Positions 25,127-33,585 of a DNA stretch of 64,000 bases are shown here, piece after piece. Location of the stretch: assembly GCF_000014965.1 (NCBI RefSeq), contig NC_008554.1, forward strand, positions 1,290,001-1,354,000, written 5' to 3'. How positions within the stretch are numbered: position 1 is the first letter of the stretch; each line of letters begins with the position of its first letter. The stretch is from Syntrophobacter fumaroxidans MPOB (GTDB taxonomy: Bacteria > Desulfobacterota > Syntrophobacteria > Syntrophobacterales > Syntrophobacteraceae). The notes under the pieces were generated by a model that worked only from the letters and a program-made list of their open reading frames with translations, was not told the DNA's origin and searched no databases. A program made the position numbers and the translations under genes.

Positions 25127-26539
25127 GTGAACGTGAGACGCACTGCTGTTTCGTCATTGCTGAAAGTATCGATAGTCGTCATAGGGTTTCTTTCACTCGT
25201 GTCGTGCACCGCCCACTATGCCGTGAATCCGAAACTGGATTTCAAGGTACGGGAGAACCCCTTCCGCGACAAGCTGGAATCCCCGACGAAGTCCGACGAG
25301 TTGTTCCTTATCCTCGCGTTTTCCGGTGGGGGAACTCGCGCGGCATCTCTCTCCTACGGCGTTCTCGAGGCCCTTGACCGGATTGAAATTCCCGTATCGA
25401 AGACAACACAAGCCTCGCATGAAGCATCGTCAAGGCATACGCTGCTCGATGAAGTGGACCTGATCACCGGGGTTTCGGGTGGGAGCTTTACCGCCGCTTA
25501 TTTTGGATTGCACGCCAGGAACGCTTTCAGGGATTTTAAGGAGACTGTCCTTTTGCAGAATCTCCAGTCCGGGCTCATCGGCGGTCTGTTCAACCCCGTG
25601 AACTGGGTCCGGCTATGGTCTCCTCACTTCGGAAGAAGCGACATGGCGCAGGAATACTACGACAGGAAAATTTTTCACGGCGCCACTCTGGGCGACCTGG
25701 CAAACGGCAAGGGCCCCGCCGTCATTATCCTGGCCACCGATGCCAACGACGGCATCGTGTTCCCTTTCATTCCAAGCCAGTTCGCCCTCATCTGCTCGGA
25801 TTTCGAAAAATTCCCCCTGGCCAGGGCCGTTGCCGCCTCGGCGGCTTTCCCCGGCCCCCTGACGCCGATCGTCCTCAAGAACTACGCCGGGCAGTGCCAC
25901 AGCAGGGTCCCCGCATGGGTAACCAATGCCCTCGCGAAGCCCGACCCCGCAAGCCGCACCTATCAGAAGGCCGTCATGACGAGAACTTATCTTGAACGGG
26001 ATGCAAAACCTTACATTCACCTGATCGACGGAGGCGTTTCGGACAATCTCGGCATTCGAGGCATCATAGAAACCATCGCGGCCCACGGCGGCATCCGGGA
26101 TGTCATCAAGGATGAAAGACTTGCAAGAACACGTCGGGTAGTCTTCATTATCGTCGATGCCCAGGCACAGGACAAACCGCGCTGGAGACTTCTTGACGAG
26201 ATCCCCGGCCTTGCGGCGGTCCTCGGGGCCTCTTCTACCATCATGGTCAACAAGTACAATTATGAGACCATGGATTTGCTGCGACGTTACGCCCAGGACT
26301 GGGCCGACAAGGATGCGGCGTCCGACGACAAACCCATCGAAATCTATATTACCCACGTCACGTTCGCCTCGCTTCCCGACAAGGCGCAACGGGAATACTT
26401 TCAAGGAATCCCAACGGCCCTCACCCTTCCTGAAGACCAAGTGGACAAATTGCGGGAGGTGGCCGGCAAGCTCCTCTACTCGGAGGAATCCTTCAACAGG
26501 CTGGTAACGGACCTCGGGGGAAAGATGCCGGGTTCCTGA
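25127..26539 (+). CDS. Patatin-like phospholipase, lipoprotein
   Basis: 470 residues. A lipoprotein signal ends at SLVSC (C27), so it is likely tethered to a membrane facing the periplasm. The patatin fold shows the oxyanion loop SGGGTRAA (66-73), the nucleophile motif GVSGGS (S117) and the aspartate motif IDGGVSDN (D301). It would hydrolyse acyl esters of lipids with a Ser-Asp dyad. GTG at 25127 is the chosen start, with AAAGGAAA just before it. It stands alone, with a reverse-strand gene converging on it. The specific lipid substrate is unknown. Confidence 0.88.
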   Translation: MNVRRTAVSSLLKVSIVVIGFLSLVSCTAHYAVNPKLDFKVRENPFRDKLESPTKSDELFLILAFSGGGTRAASLSYGVLEALDRIEIPVSKTTQASHEASSRHTLLDEVDLITGVSGGSFTAAYFGLHARNAFRDFKETVLLQNLQSGLIGGLFNPVNWVRLWSPHFGRSDMAQEYYDRKIFHGATLGDLANGKGPAVIILATDANDGIVFPFIPSQFALICSDFEKFPLARAVAASAAFPGPLTPIVLKNYAGQCHSRVPAWVTNALAKPDPASRTYQKAVMTRTYLERDAKPYIHLIDGGVSDNLGIRGIIETIAAHGGIRDVIKDERLARTRRVVFIIVDAQAQDKPRWRLLDEIPGLAAVLGASSTIMVNKYNYETMDLLRRYAQDWADKDAASDDKPIEIYITHVTFASLPDKAQREYFQGIPTALTLPEDQVDKLREVAGKLLYSEESFNRLVTDLGGKMPGS

Positions 26540-26656
26540 CCGCAAGCGTTACGGCAACAGGGCCGCCGCCGGATTCCATCCGGGCAATCCGCCGCAGGCC
26601 GGACATCCATGGGAATGACCCCTTCGGAGCCGGGATCAACGGCCGCATGATCCAAA

Positions 26657-27202
26657 TCAGTATCTTCCAACATGTTCCCATGGATAAATCGTTGCCAATC
26701 TATAACTTTCGTTCTTGAAGGGGACATTATAAGGAACATATATTTTAAGCTCTCCACGGGGATTTACAAGAACTTCAATGCGGCCAAAAATGAAGGAAAG
26801 CATTATATCATCATGAGAAAAATGTAAATTGGATTCACTTTCAAGCCTTCCATGTGTATGGTAATATCCAATCTTCCTGGACTCATATGGAATTGGGCTC
26901 AGCGTGGGAAAACACATGTTATTGAGTCCGCGAATCGGCAATGAATAACCATATGACCCATCTTGATTGACGAATATAATGCCTCCATATTCCTGATTCG
27001 TTGCAATGGATACGGCGTTGATGTGGCTCGCCATGTGAAACATGGCCTCACCGAGCGTTCCGAAAGCGTCGTTGCGGGGGCTCTTTGTGGTATCCGATCC
27101 GGGAGGGATCGGTTCGTACCCGGGAAATTGCCGCAGCGGCTCATCGATGCCGGACGGCAATACCAGGATCAGCACCGCAACCAGAACCGCCAGCCTTTTC
27201 AT
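26657..27202 (-). CDS. Secreted DUF4329/JAMM-like protein
   Basis: 181 residues with an N-terminal signal peptide (MKRLAVLVAVLILVLPSG). The motif E71-x-GG, then HTHG (H115, H117), then S129-H-D-D132 copies the JAB1/MPN (JAMM) metalloprotease pattern E...HxH...SxxD, here in a DUF4329-like context. It may therefore be a secreted zinc isopeptidase/protease or a toxin-type domain. It stands alone, convergent to the patatin gene. AT content is higher than in neighbours, suggesting acquisition. Function is inferred from motif only. Confidence 0.72.
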   Translation of the reverse strand: MKRLAVLVAVLILVLPSGIDEPLRQFPGYEPIPPGSDTTKSPRNDAFGTLGEAMFHMASHINAVSIATNQEYGGIIFVNQDGSYGYSLPIRGLNNMCFPTLSPIPYESRKIGYYHTHGRLESESNLHFSHDDIMLSFIFGRIEVLVNPRGELKIYVPYNVPFKNESYRLATIYPWEHVGRY

Positions 27203-27539
27203 GGTCGATCATCTCCTCAGTGTTTCGGGCGCGAGACCGGCGTCCGGCCGAGCGCATCGGACGTCCTTCGCCGGGCTCCCTTCAAAACGACGGCAGGAAA
27301 ACACGCCGTCCCCAAAAGAACCTATCCGTCGGGAACCTTGCGCGAACACGTTTCCCGGAAAAGACCTTTCGCAAGCCTTCATTATATACGGTTGTTCAGG
27401 AAATGCGACACCCGAAAGCCTCACGCCATCGATGCCGGCGACACAAAGCGGTCCGTTTGATACGAAGTTACCTAGAAAATAGATTCCCGGGTGAGTCTGT
27501 TTTCATGCTTCGCGGGTGTCGCCGGGGGCATGGATAATT
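27203..27539. other. Intergenic stretch with a long-range inverted repeat
   Basis: GCGACACCCG (27405-27414) and CGGGTGTCGC (27513-27522) form a 10-base inverted repeat bounding 118 bases. No gene is supported. It abuts the MITE-like element at 27540. Confidence 0.35.
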
Positions 27540-27754
27540 GCGTTCAAGATGGATCTTTCAAGCACAAAAGAGCGGGGGAATGATTCCCCCGCACCCCCCA
27601 AGTTTCGGCCACACGCGCAAGCGCGTGAGGCCGAGTGCTCGGCGCTGTCGGCGACTGGCCGAAGGCCGCCGCCGCAGCGCCACACGGAGCCGCGAAGCGG
27701 CGAGGGGGTGTGGGGGATACGTCCCCCACGCTTTTAGAGTATCCTCTTGAACGC
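27540..27754. repeat. MITE-like element with terminal inverted repeats
   Basis: The ends are GCGTTCAAGA (27540-27549) and TCTTGAACGC (27745-27754), extendable to about 15 bases with a one-base gap. Inside lie GCGGGGGAAT-G-ATTCCCCCGC (27572-27592), CACGCGC-AA-GCGCGTG (27612-27627) and GTGGGGGA-N4-TCCCCCAC (27710-27729). The CCCCC-rich ends can also pair with each other. It is GC-rich and non-coding. No target-site duplication is clear. It is probably a non-autonomous mobile or structured dispersed element; copies elsewhere in the genome would be expected. Confidence 0.6.
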
Positions 27755-27958
27755 GGATCCGTATGAGACCCGAATCGCAATCCGCCGATATGTTTGCCGG
27801 ACTGTTTCTCGAGGGGAGATTCAGCCAGATATGGCCTGTCCGTTCCATATCCGTTCGCGTTGAAGATTACAAAACATCGGTTCGCCAGGTTGTGGGCGGG
27901 CGTGTCATGCGATGTCCCCACGCTGGAGAAATCTCGCGCGGGAGTGCGCGGCTCGGAC

Positions 27959-27983
27959 ACGGGAGGGTTTAGCGCCCTCCCGT
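27959..27983. terminator. Perfect hairpin downstream of the small zinc-ribbon gene
   Basis: ACGGGAGGG-N7-CCCTCCCGT is a perfect 9-base-pair stem lying 54 bases beyond the stop of the reverse-strand gene at 28037. There is no T run on either side, so it is a terminator candidate only. Confidence 0.35.
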
Positions 27984-28036
27984 CAGTATTACGATCTTGA
28001 TTGCAAATCGGTATGAGATGCAGTACGCGCGGATGA

Positions 28037-28240
28037 CTAAGAACTGTGAACCATGCTTGCGCCGAGATCCAGCAGACTGACGAGATGGGGTGCATATTCC
28101 CGCCCGCAGTCACGGCAAACGAGCTGCATCGTACCTTCCATGAACAGATCGGGGCCCAGGTGCGACGCCATGAAACCCCCGCACATGGCACAAAACTGTT
28201 CTCCGCCCAAAACATTTTCTTTTATGGCTATTTCCGGCAT
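28037..28240 (-). CDS. Small zinc-ribbon protein
   Basis: 67 residues with two Cys pairs (FCAMCGGF and LVCRDCGREY) that can hold one zinc. AAAGGAGAAGGCC stands directly upstream of the ATG at 28240, which fixes the start; the longer frame is unlikely. No named family is recognised. It stands alone between repeat-rich and AT-rich DNA. Confidence 0.65.
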   Translation of the reverse strand: MPEIAIKENVLGGEQFCAMCGGFMASHLGPDLFMEGTMQLVCRDCGREYAPHLVSLLDLGASMVHSS

Positions 28241-28830
28241 GGCCTTCTCCTTTTCTGTTCGATTACAGTGCCGTGAGCAGCCCTTGGAAAATCGGGCCAA
28301 GTGGAACGTGCAAAGCCGCACTAATTAATTGAAGAAAAAAATAAGTAAAACAAAATCAAGATTAGTGGAACTTATTTGCCTCATCACTCCATAATATAAT
28401 GAACATTTTCAGCAGTAATAATAAGAACATCCTGAACTAAATATATACTGAATCTATAGATCTGTAAATGATTTTTATGGAAAATGTTGAAGAATCAGCT
28501 TTTGCTATGCCGACAGACCCGCAAACAGCTGAAATGGTTGGAGGCTTGAGGTGTATATGATATGAATTACTGCTTCATCGGGCTGATGAGAAGCCGGGAT
28601 TGCCGTTTTCGGAAGAAGCGACGCGAGGAGCTTTCATCGTATTTCGGCAACGGACTGTCGAGCGGAGCCGCGCCGGTCAGCCGGAAAATGCGGGGGCAAC
28701 GCTTGCCCGTCAACGTCTTCCCACTCGAAGAATCATCACGGGACAAGCGTGCTCGACCACTCGGCGCGCAACGACCGCCTTCCGCAAAGCCGGGATTCAC
28801 CGGGCAGGCTTCGCCGTCTTGCGCCAAACT
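28241..28830. other. AT-rich intergenic region
   Basis: From about 28320 to 28560 the DNA is markedly AT-rich compared with the rest of the window. It may hold the promoter of the small zinc-ribbon gene. The remainder has no supported gene. Confidence 0.45.
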
Positions 28831-29496
28831 TTACCGGGGGCGCCGGTTGACGACCCTCGAAGGATAATGACCTCTGTACCCATAGTGAAAAGAACGGTAG
28901 CCTCTCACTCCGTGATAGTAGGGATATCGACCGCCCCTCCACCAGCCGTAGGCTCCGTACCGATAAACCGGACGATAGCCGCCAACGACGACTCCCACAT
29001 TGGCCCGAGGAACGCAAACCGCCCGTGGAGGGGGGCATATGGCCCGAGCCCGACGCCGTTCTCGATACATTTTCCATTCAACATGACGGGACGCATCCTC
29101 CGTCCCCACCGTCTGTTCAATCACGTCCTTCTGTTGGGCGCAGAGCGCCGAATAGACGCTTTCCCCCTTGTCTCTTGCCGCCCGCATGCGGTTCACTCTT
29201 TTCGGTGAAAGCGCCATATAATCAGACCCGGTCGTCCCCTCAATCCACACTTTGTTCTTGAGCGATTTATGATGCCTTTCGATCGTTACACCCGGGCGCT
29301 TCTCCCGAATCGCCTGCGCCGCCAGGTCGGTGAGCGCATCCGGGCCATGCAGCTTCACCACCGGCGACTCGGCCTGCCGGCTGTACGTCACCTCCTGCTC
29401 CACCTCGGATTGGTACTCCGTCTGGGCCAAGGAGGCGGACGCCATGCCGAGAATTCCACACACGATAATGAGTAACAAGAACTTCCCCTTCTTCAT
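28831..29496 (-). CDS. Secreted protein with a Gly/Tyr/Arg-rich C-terminus
   Basis: 221 residues. The signal peptide (KKGKFLLLIIVCGILGMASASLAQ) is clear. A middle region (LHGPDALTDLAAQAIREKRPG...KVWIEGT) is followed by a tail rich in Tyr, Gly, His and Arg (VGGYRPVYRYGAYGWW and more). GGAGGTGCGTCGT precedes the ATG at 29496. I do not recognise a family. The tail resembles low-complexity tails of envelope proteins. It is transcribed alone. Confidence 0.65.
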   Translation of the reverse strand: MKKGKFLLLIIVCGILGMASASLAQTEYQSEVEQEVTYSRQAESPVVKLHGPDALTDLAAQAIREKRPGVTIERHHKSLKNKVWIEGTTGSDYMALSPKRVNRMRAARDKGESVYSALCAQQKDVIEQTVGTEDASRHVEWKMYRERRRARAICPPPRAVCVPRANVGVVVGGYRPVYRYGAYGWWRGGRYPYYHGVRGYRSFHYGYRGHYPSRVVNRRPR

Positions 29497-30188
29497 ACGA
29501 CGCACCTCCGTTTCCCGGAAATTCCCCGAAACGACGTATCCTTGACGGAACACGTCCGTACTCGCATCCGGACCTCCTCCGAGCATGGAAACGGGAACCC
29601 GCAAGCTTGGAGGACTCTTTCTTCAGTAGATAAAGATGAATGGAAACGAAGAATTGTCTACACGGAACGCCTGATGCGATCGGAGGTCTCGGCGCCGGCC
29701 ACGGGCAACACCTCGAATGGAGCGCCGCCCCGACGAACATCGATCCGATCTTCTCAAGGGCAACAGCCGCGCCGGGAAGACAATGGATCGGCATCCGACG
29801 GCTAAGGTGAGATAAGGGATTTTATGAACGACCGTCAGCAGTGGGATATATGGTCGAATTGAAAAGCCTGCGGCATTCACCCCGAACCCGGGAAGGCCAT
29901 GCCGGATTCGCGTGAAAGCTCGGAGAACGCCGGATCGGCGGAAGGCATGGCGGACGGTGACGAATCCTCCCCCTCGCACGCGACCGGCGCAATTGCGGGG
30001 CGGGGCCTCGTGCTCCTCGCGCCCGATGCAGGCGTCGGGAACCCAATCGACCATGAGACCCGCCACACCCGCTAAGCATGCCAATCCAATCGCCCGGGAA
30101 TCCGTTTTCAAGGCAAGCCGCCATCGAGGGCATTGACCGATGATCCCGCCGCCTCACCACCCGATTCCGTCGGTTTCCCGGCTCCTTT
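29497..30188. other. Intergenic region with a doubtful reverse frame
   Basis: About 690 bases. A reverse frame starting near 30111 (MKTDSRAIGLACLAGVAG...) has a signal-like start but soon loses protein-like composition and has no clear ribosome-binding site. It could be a decayed small gene. Nothing else is supported. Confidence 0.3.
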
Positions 30189-31709
30189 TCACGTGATGAA
30201 AAGATTCTTGGTGGCGAAGTTGGGGTCGCTGGTCACGTTCACCCCCAGGCGTCTGAGGCCCGCCTCGTCCCCGGGGGTGGGAATGTGCGTGATGTGCACC
30301 TCGCAGCCCTTGAGCTCCCCGAGCTTCTCCAACGCCAGTTGCGCGGCGGGATTGGTCGTGGCGCTGATGCTCAACGCGATCAGGGCTTCCTGGAGGTCCA
30401 GGCTCACGGCCTTCTCGCCCAGGATTTCCTGTTTGAAGCGGCTGATGGAATCCGTAATGCTGGGAGGGAGCAGCTTGATCTTGGCAGGCACCTCGGCCAG
30501 GTGCTTTGCGGCGTGCAGGATCAGACTCGATGCCGCGTGCATGAGCGGCGAATTCGAGCCCGTGACGATGGTGCCGTCCCTGAGCTGGATGGCCGCCCCG
30601 CAGTAGATGCCGTTATGGCCCTTGCCTTCCTGGTTCTGGGCCTCGGTTGCGGCCTGGTGCGCCGCCGAGACGACCTTGCGGTAGCTGCGGTCGAGATTGA
30701 AATTCCTGACGAAAAGCTCCACGCGCTGAACGGTTTCCTTGTCGGCAAACCCCATGGCATATTCGCACTGGTAGCGGAAATAGCGCCGCAGCACCTCCTG
30801 CTTGGCGGCCTCCTGCACGGCGGCGTCGTCCACAACGGCAAACCCCGCTCGGTTCACGCCCATGTCCGTCGGAGACTTGTAGAATGATTCCCCGCCGGTG
30901 ATCTTCTCCAGGATTCGACGCAACACGGGAAAGACTTCCACGTCCCGGTTGTAGTTGACCGCGGTCTGCCCGTAGGCCTCGAAGTGATAGGGATCGAGCA
31001 GGTTGAAGTCCCTGATGTCCGCCGTGGCGGCCTCATAAGCGATGTTCACGGGATGTTTCAAAGGCATGTTCCAGATGGGGAAGGTCTCGAACTTGGCATA
31101 GCCCGATTTTCGGCCGTGCCGGTAATCGTGGTACAACTGGGAGAGGCAGGTGGCCAGCTTGCCGCTGCCCGGCCCCGGACCGGTCACGATCACGAGGGGC
31201 TTCTCCGTCGCAATGCTCTCGTTGGCCCCGTACCCCTCGTCGCTGACGATCATATCCACATCGGTGGGATAGCCTTTGGTGAAGCGATGACAATAAACCT
31301 TGATCCCTCGCCGTTCCAGCTTGTTCTTGAACAGCATGGCCGCCGGCTGGCTGTCGAAACGGGTGATGACGACACCCAGCACATCGATCCCCCACGGCTT
31401 GAGATCGTCGATCAGCTTCATCGCGTCGGTGTCGTAGGTGATGCCGAAATCCGCCCGGATCTTTTTCCGCTCGATGTCGCCGGCGTAGATGCACAGCAGG
31501 ATATCGGCCTGGTCTTTCAATTGCTGCAGGAGCCGCATCTTGACGTTGGGATCGTATCCGGGCAAAACCCGGGCGGCGTGATAGTCGTAGAGCAGCTTGC
31601 CTCCGAATTCGAGATAGAGCTTACGGTCGAAACGCTCCACGCGGTCAAGAATGCATCTTGTCTGTTCCCGGATATAAAATTCATTGTCGAACGCAACCGG
31701 ATCGATCAT
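30189..31709 (-). CDS. DUF1846 family protein
   Basis: 506 residues, the usual length of DUF1846 (PF08903). The N-terminal part starts FDNEFYIREQT and contains LYLEFGGKLLYDYHAARVLPG; a P-loop-like stretch VIVTGPGPGSGKLATCLSQ lies near 180-198; a later region is GVNRAGFAVVDD. The family is widespread in anaerobes and Firmicutes, but its reaction is not known; structures show a P-loop-like fold. The start at 31709 follows GGAGCAGGC; a longer frame adds an unlikely Arg-rich extension. It is divergent from the RND operon. Confidence 0.88.
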   Translation of the reverse strand: MIDPVAFDNEFYIREQTRCILDRVERFDRKLYLEFGGKLLYDYHAARVLPGYDPNVKMRLLQQLKDQADILLCIYAGDIERKKIRADFGITYDTDAMKLIDDLKPWGIDVLGVVITRFDSQPAAMLFKNKLERRGIKVYCHRFTKGYPTDVDMIVSDEGYGANESIATEKPLVIVTGPGPGSGKLATCLSQLYHDYRHGRKSGYAKFETFPIWNMPLKHPVNIAYEAATADIRDFNLLDPYHFEAYGQTAVNYNRDVEVFPVLRRILEKITGGESFYKSPTDMGVNRAGFAVVDDAAVQEAAKQEVLRRYFRYQCEYAMGFADKETVQRVELFVRNFNLDRSYRKVVSAAHQAATEAQNQEGKGHNGIYCGAAIQLRDGTIVTGSNSPLMHAASSLILHAAKHLAEVPAKIKLLPPSITDSISRFKQEILGEKAVSLDLQEALIALSISATTNPAAQLALEKLGELKGCEVHITHIPTPGDEAGLRRLGVNVTSDPNFATKNLFIT

Positions 31710-32227
31710 GCCTGCTCCGTTTCCTGCCATGCCCGAGGGACCTCCGCGTTTCCCCATACGCCGCCCCGCCTTCATTCCATGCTCCCGGCGTCCCGTGTGG
31801 TCCTTGCCGCAGCGCCATGCACTCCCGTGGCTGCCAATCCGATTACGGGCGGCGTCATCCGGTTCCGAGGGCAAAAATAAATGGACGGCGCCCCGCGGCT
31901 GGGCGACCGTCGCGGTTCTCGAACCCGCTCTTCATGAGGCCGACCTCCGCGTCTTGACATAAAGTCCACCCGCCGATGGAACGAGTCGGTTCCGACACCT
32001 TCTGGTTGACAGGCTCCGGGGGAGGGGGAAGAACCATTCCCTTATGAAGCTGAACGCTGGACGCTTGGCGTTTAGCACATCTGCAGACGATTGTCCACCA
32101 CTCCACGACACCACTTCACGCCCTCCGCCCGGCTGCCCTGCCGGATGCGCTGCTATTTTTCTTGCTGATCGGAAAATTTTGCGGTATTCATCCGCATCAG
32201 AGCGGTGTAATGGAACCACCACCTGCA
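31710..32227. other. Divergent intergenic region upstream of the RND operon
   Basis: About 520 bases. GCTGAACGC (32049-32057) and GCGTTTAGC (32068-32076) form a near-perfect dyad that could be an operator. No gene is supported and no regulator gene is adjacent. Confidence 0.4.
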
Positions 32228-32256
32228 TTGTAAGATAACGATAAAATTAATATTTT
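32228..32256 (+). promoter_or_regulatory. Promoter of the RND efflux operon
   Basis: TTGTAA (32228-32233) and TATTTT (32251-32256) with a 17-base AT-rich spacer lie 18 bases before the first gene. A moderate sigma-70-type match. Confidence 0.45.
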
Positions 32257-32273
32257 GCGAAGAGAACAGGGGG

Positions 32274-33533
32274 ATGTCCGTGCCGTTCGCCATCTACTCG
32301 GGGTGTGCTCTGTCATTGTGCGGAAGCCGTTCATGGCAACGGTTCCTGCTCGCCGCTCTTTGCGTCATGACATTCATTCCGTCCGGCTGCGAAAAGCATG
32401 AGTCGACCCGCTCCGACCAACGCCCGGTGGAGGTGACGGCGGTCACCGTGACCCCCCGGGACGTGCCGCTCACCTACGAGTTCATCGCCCAGGTGCAAAG
32501 CTCCCAGCAGGTAAACATCCAGGCCCGTGTCAGCGGGTTCCTGGACAAGAGGGTTTACACTGAAGGATCGATGGTCAAGGAGGGACAGACCCTCTTTCTG
32601 ATGGACCAGAAACCCTTCAAGGCACAGCTCGATCAGGCCCGGGCCGCGCTCGCCAAGCACGAGGCCGCCCTCGAGGTGGCGCGCCTGAACCTGGCCCGCG
32701 TCAAGCCGCTGACCGCTTTGAACGCACTGTCCCAAAAGGATCTGGACGATGCGATCGGCCAGTTCCAGTCCGCCGCGGCAGCGGTGGAGGGGGCAAAAGC
32801 CCAGGTGGAGCAGGCGAAGCTCAATCTTTCCTACACGGTGATCACTTCTCCCGTGACCGGTATCTCGAGCTATGCCCAGCAGGCCGACGGGACCTATCTT
32901 CATTCCTCCAACAGCCAGCTCACCACCGTGGCGGTCATCTCGCCGACTTACATCAACTTCAGCATTTCCGAAAACGATTGGCTGAAATACAGGGATCAGG
33001 TTGCCAAGGGAAACGTGGTCGAACCCGACGACAAGGTTTTTCTTGCCGAGGCGGTTCTCGCCGACGGCGCGGTATACCCCCACACCGGGAAGGTCACTTT
33101 CGCCGATCCTTCCTTCAACCCCCGGACGGGCACGTTCCTGATCCGCGCCACGGTGGACAACCCCGACGGCCGGTTGCGGCCGAACCAGTATGTGCGCGTA
33201 CGCTTGAAAGGGGCGGTGCGGCGCAATGCCGTTCTTGTGCCCCAACGCGCGGTCCAGCAGACTTCCAAGGGGCACACGGTCTGGGTTGTCGGCAAGGACG
33301 GCAAGGCGGAGCCCCGTCCCGTAACGGTCGGGCAGTGGCACGAGAACGACTGGTTCATCAACGAGGGATTGCATGGAGGCGATCAGGTGGTGGTCGACGG
33401 CGTCCTTCTCGTTCGTCCCGGCTCTTTGCTGAAAGTGTCGCCATTGTCCGACAAAACGAAGCCGGACGGCGGAGGCCCGGCTGCGAACGATCCCGAAAAG
33501 AGCGCAAGCCGGGAAGCAACCGGGAAACGATAG
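32274..33533 (+). CDS. RND efflux periplasmic adaptor subunit (AcrA/MexA-like lipoprotein)
   Basis: 419 residues. The signal ends in FIPSGC, a lipobox. The adaptor order is clear: barrel-sandwich start (IAQVQSSQQVNIQARVSGFLDKR), alpha-hairpin (about 110-165), lipoyl return and beta-barrel (SENDWLKYRDQV...DGAVYPHTGKV), then the membrane-proximal domain. It links the inner-membrane pump to the outer-membrane factor. It is first in a four-gene operon. The ATG at 32274 is used; GTG at 32280 sits at a better distance from the GGGGG site and is an alternative. Confidence 0.93.
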   Translation: MSVPFAIYSGCALSLCGSRSWQRFLLAALCVMTFIPSGCEKHESTRSDQRPVEVTAVTVTPRDVPLTYEFIAQVQSSQQVNIQARVSGFLDKRVYTEGSMVKEGQTLFLMDQKPFKAQLDQARAALAKHEAALEVARLNLARVKPLTALNALSQKDLDDAIGQFQSAAAAVEGAKAQVEQAKLNLSYTVITSPVTGISSYAQQADGTYLHSSNSQLTTVAVISPTYINFSISENDWLKYRDQVAKGNVVEPDDKVFLAEAVLADGAVYPHTGKVTFADPSFNPRTGTFLIRATVDNPDGRLRPNQYVRVRLKGAVRRNAVLVPQRAVQQTSKGHTVWVVGKDGKAEPRPVTVGQWHENDWFINEGLHGGDQVVVDGVLLVRPGSLLKVSPLSDKTKPDGGGPAANDPEKSASREATGKR

Positions 33534-33585
33534 CTCTTTTTGCCGGCCGTTCTCTCACAGGTGTCGGCGCGGCAGGAGCCACCCC

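Noticed and set aside
29623-30111. Reverse frame with a signal-like start
   Set aside because: After about 40 residues the composition becomes Arg/Gly-rich shadow; no family found. A decayed gene cannot be excluded.
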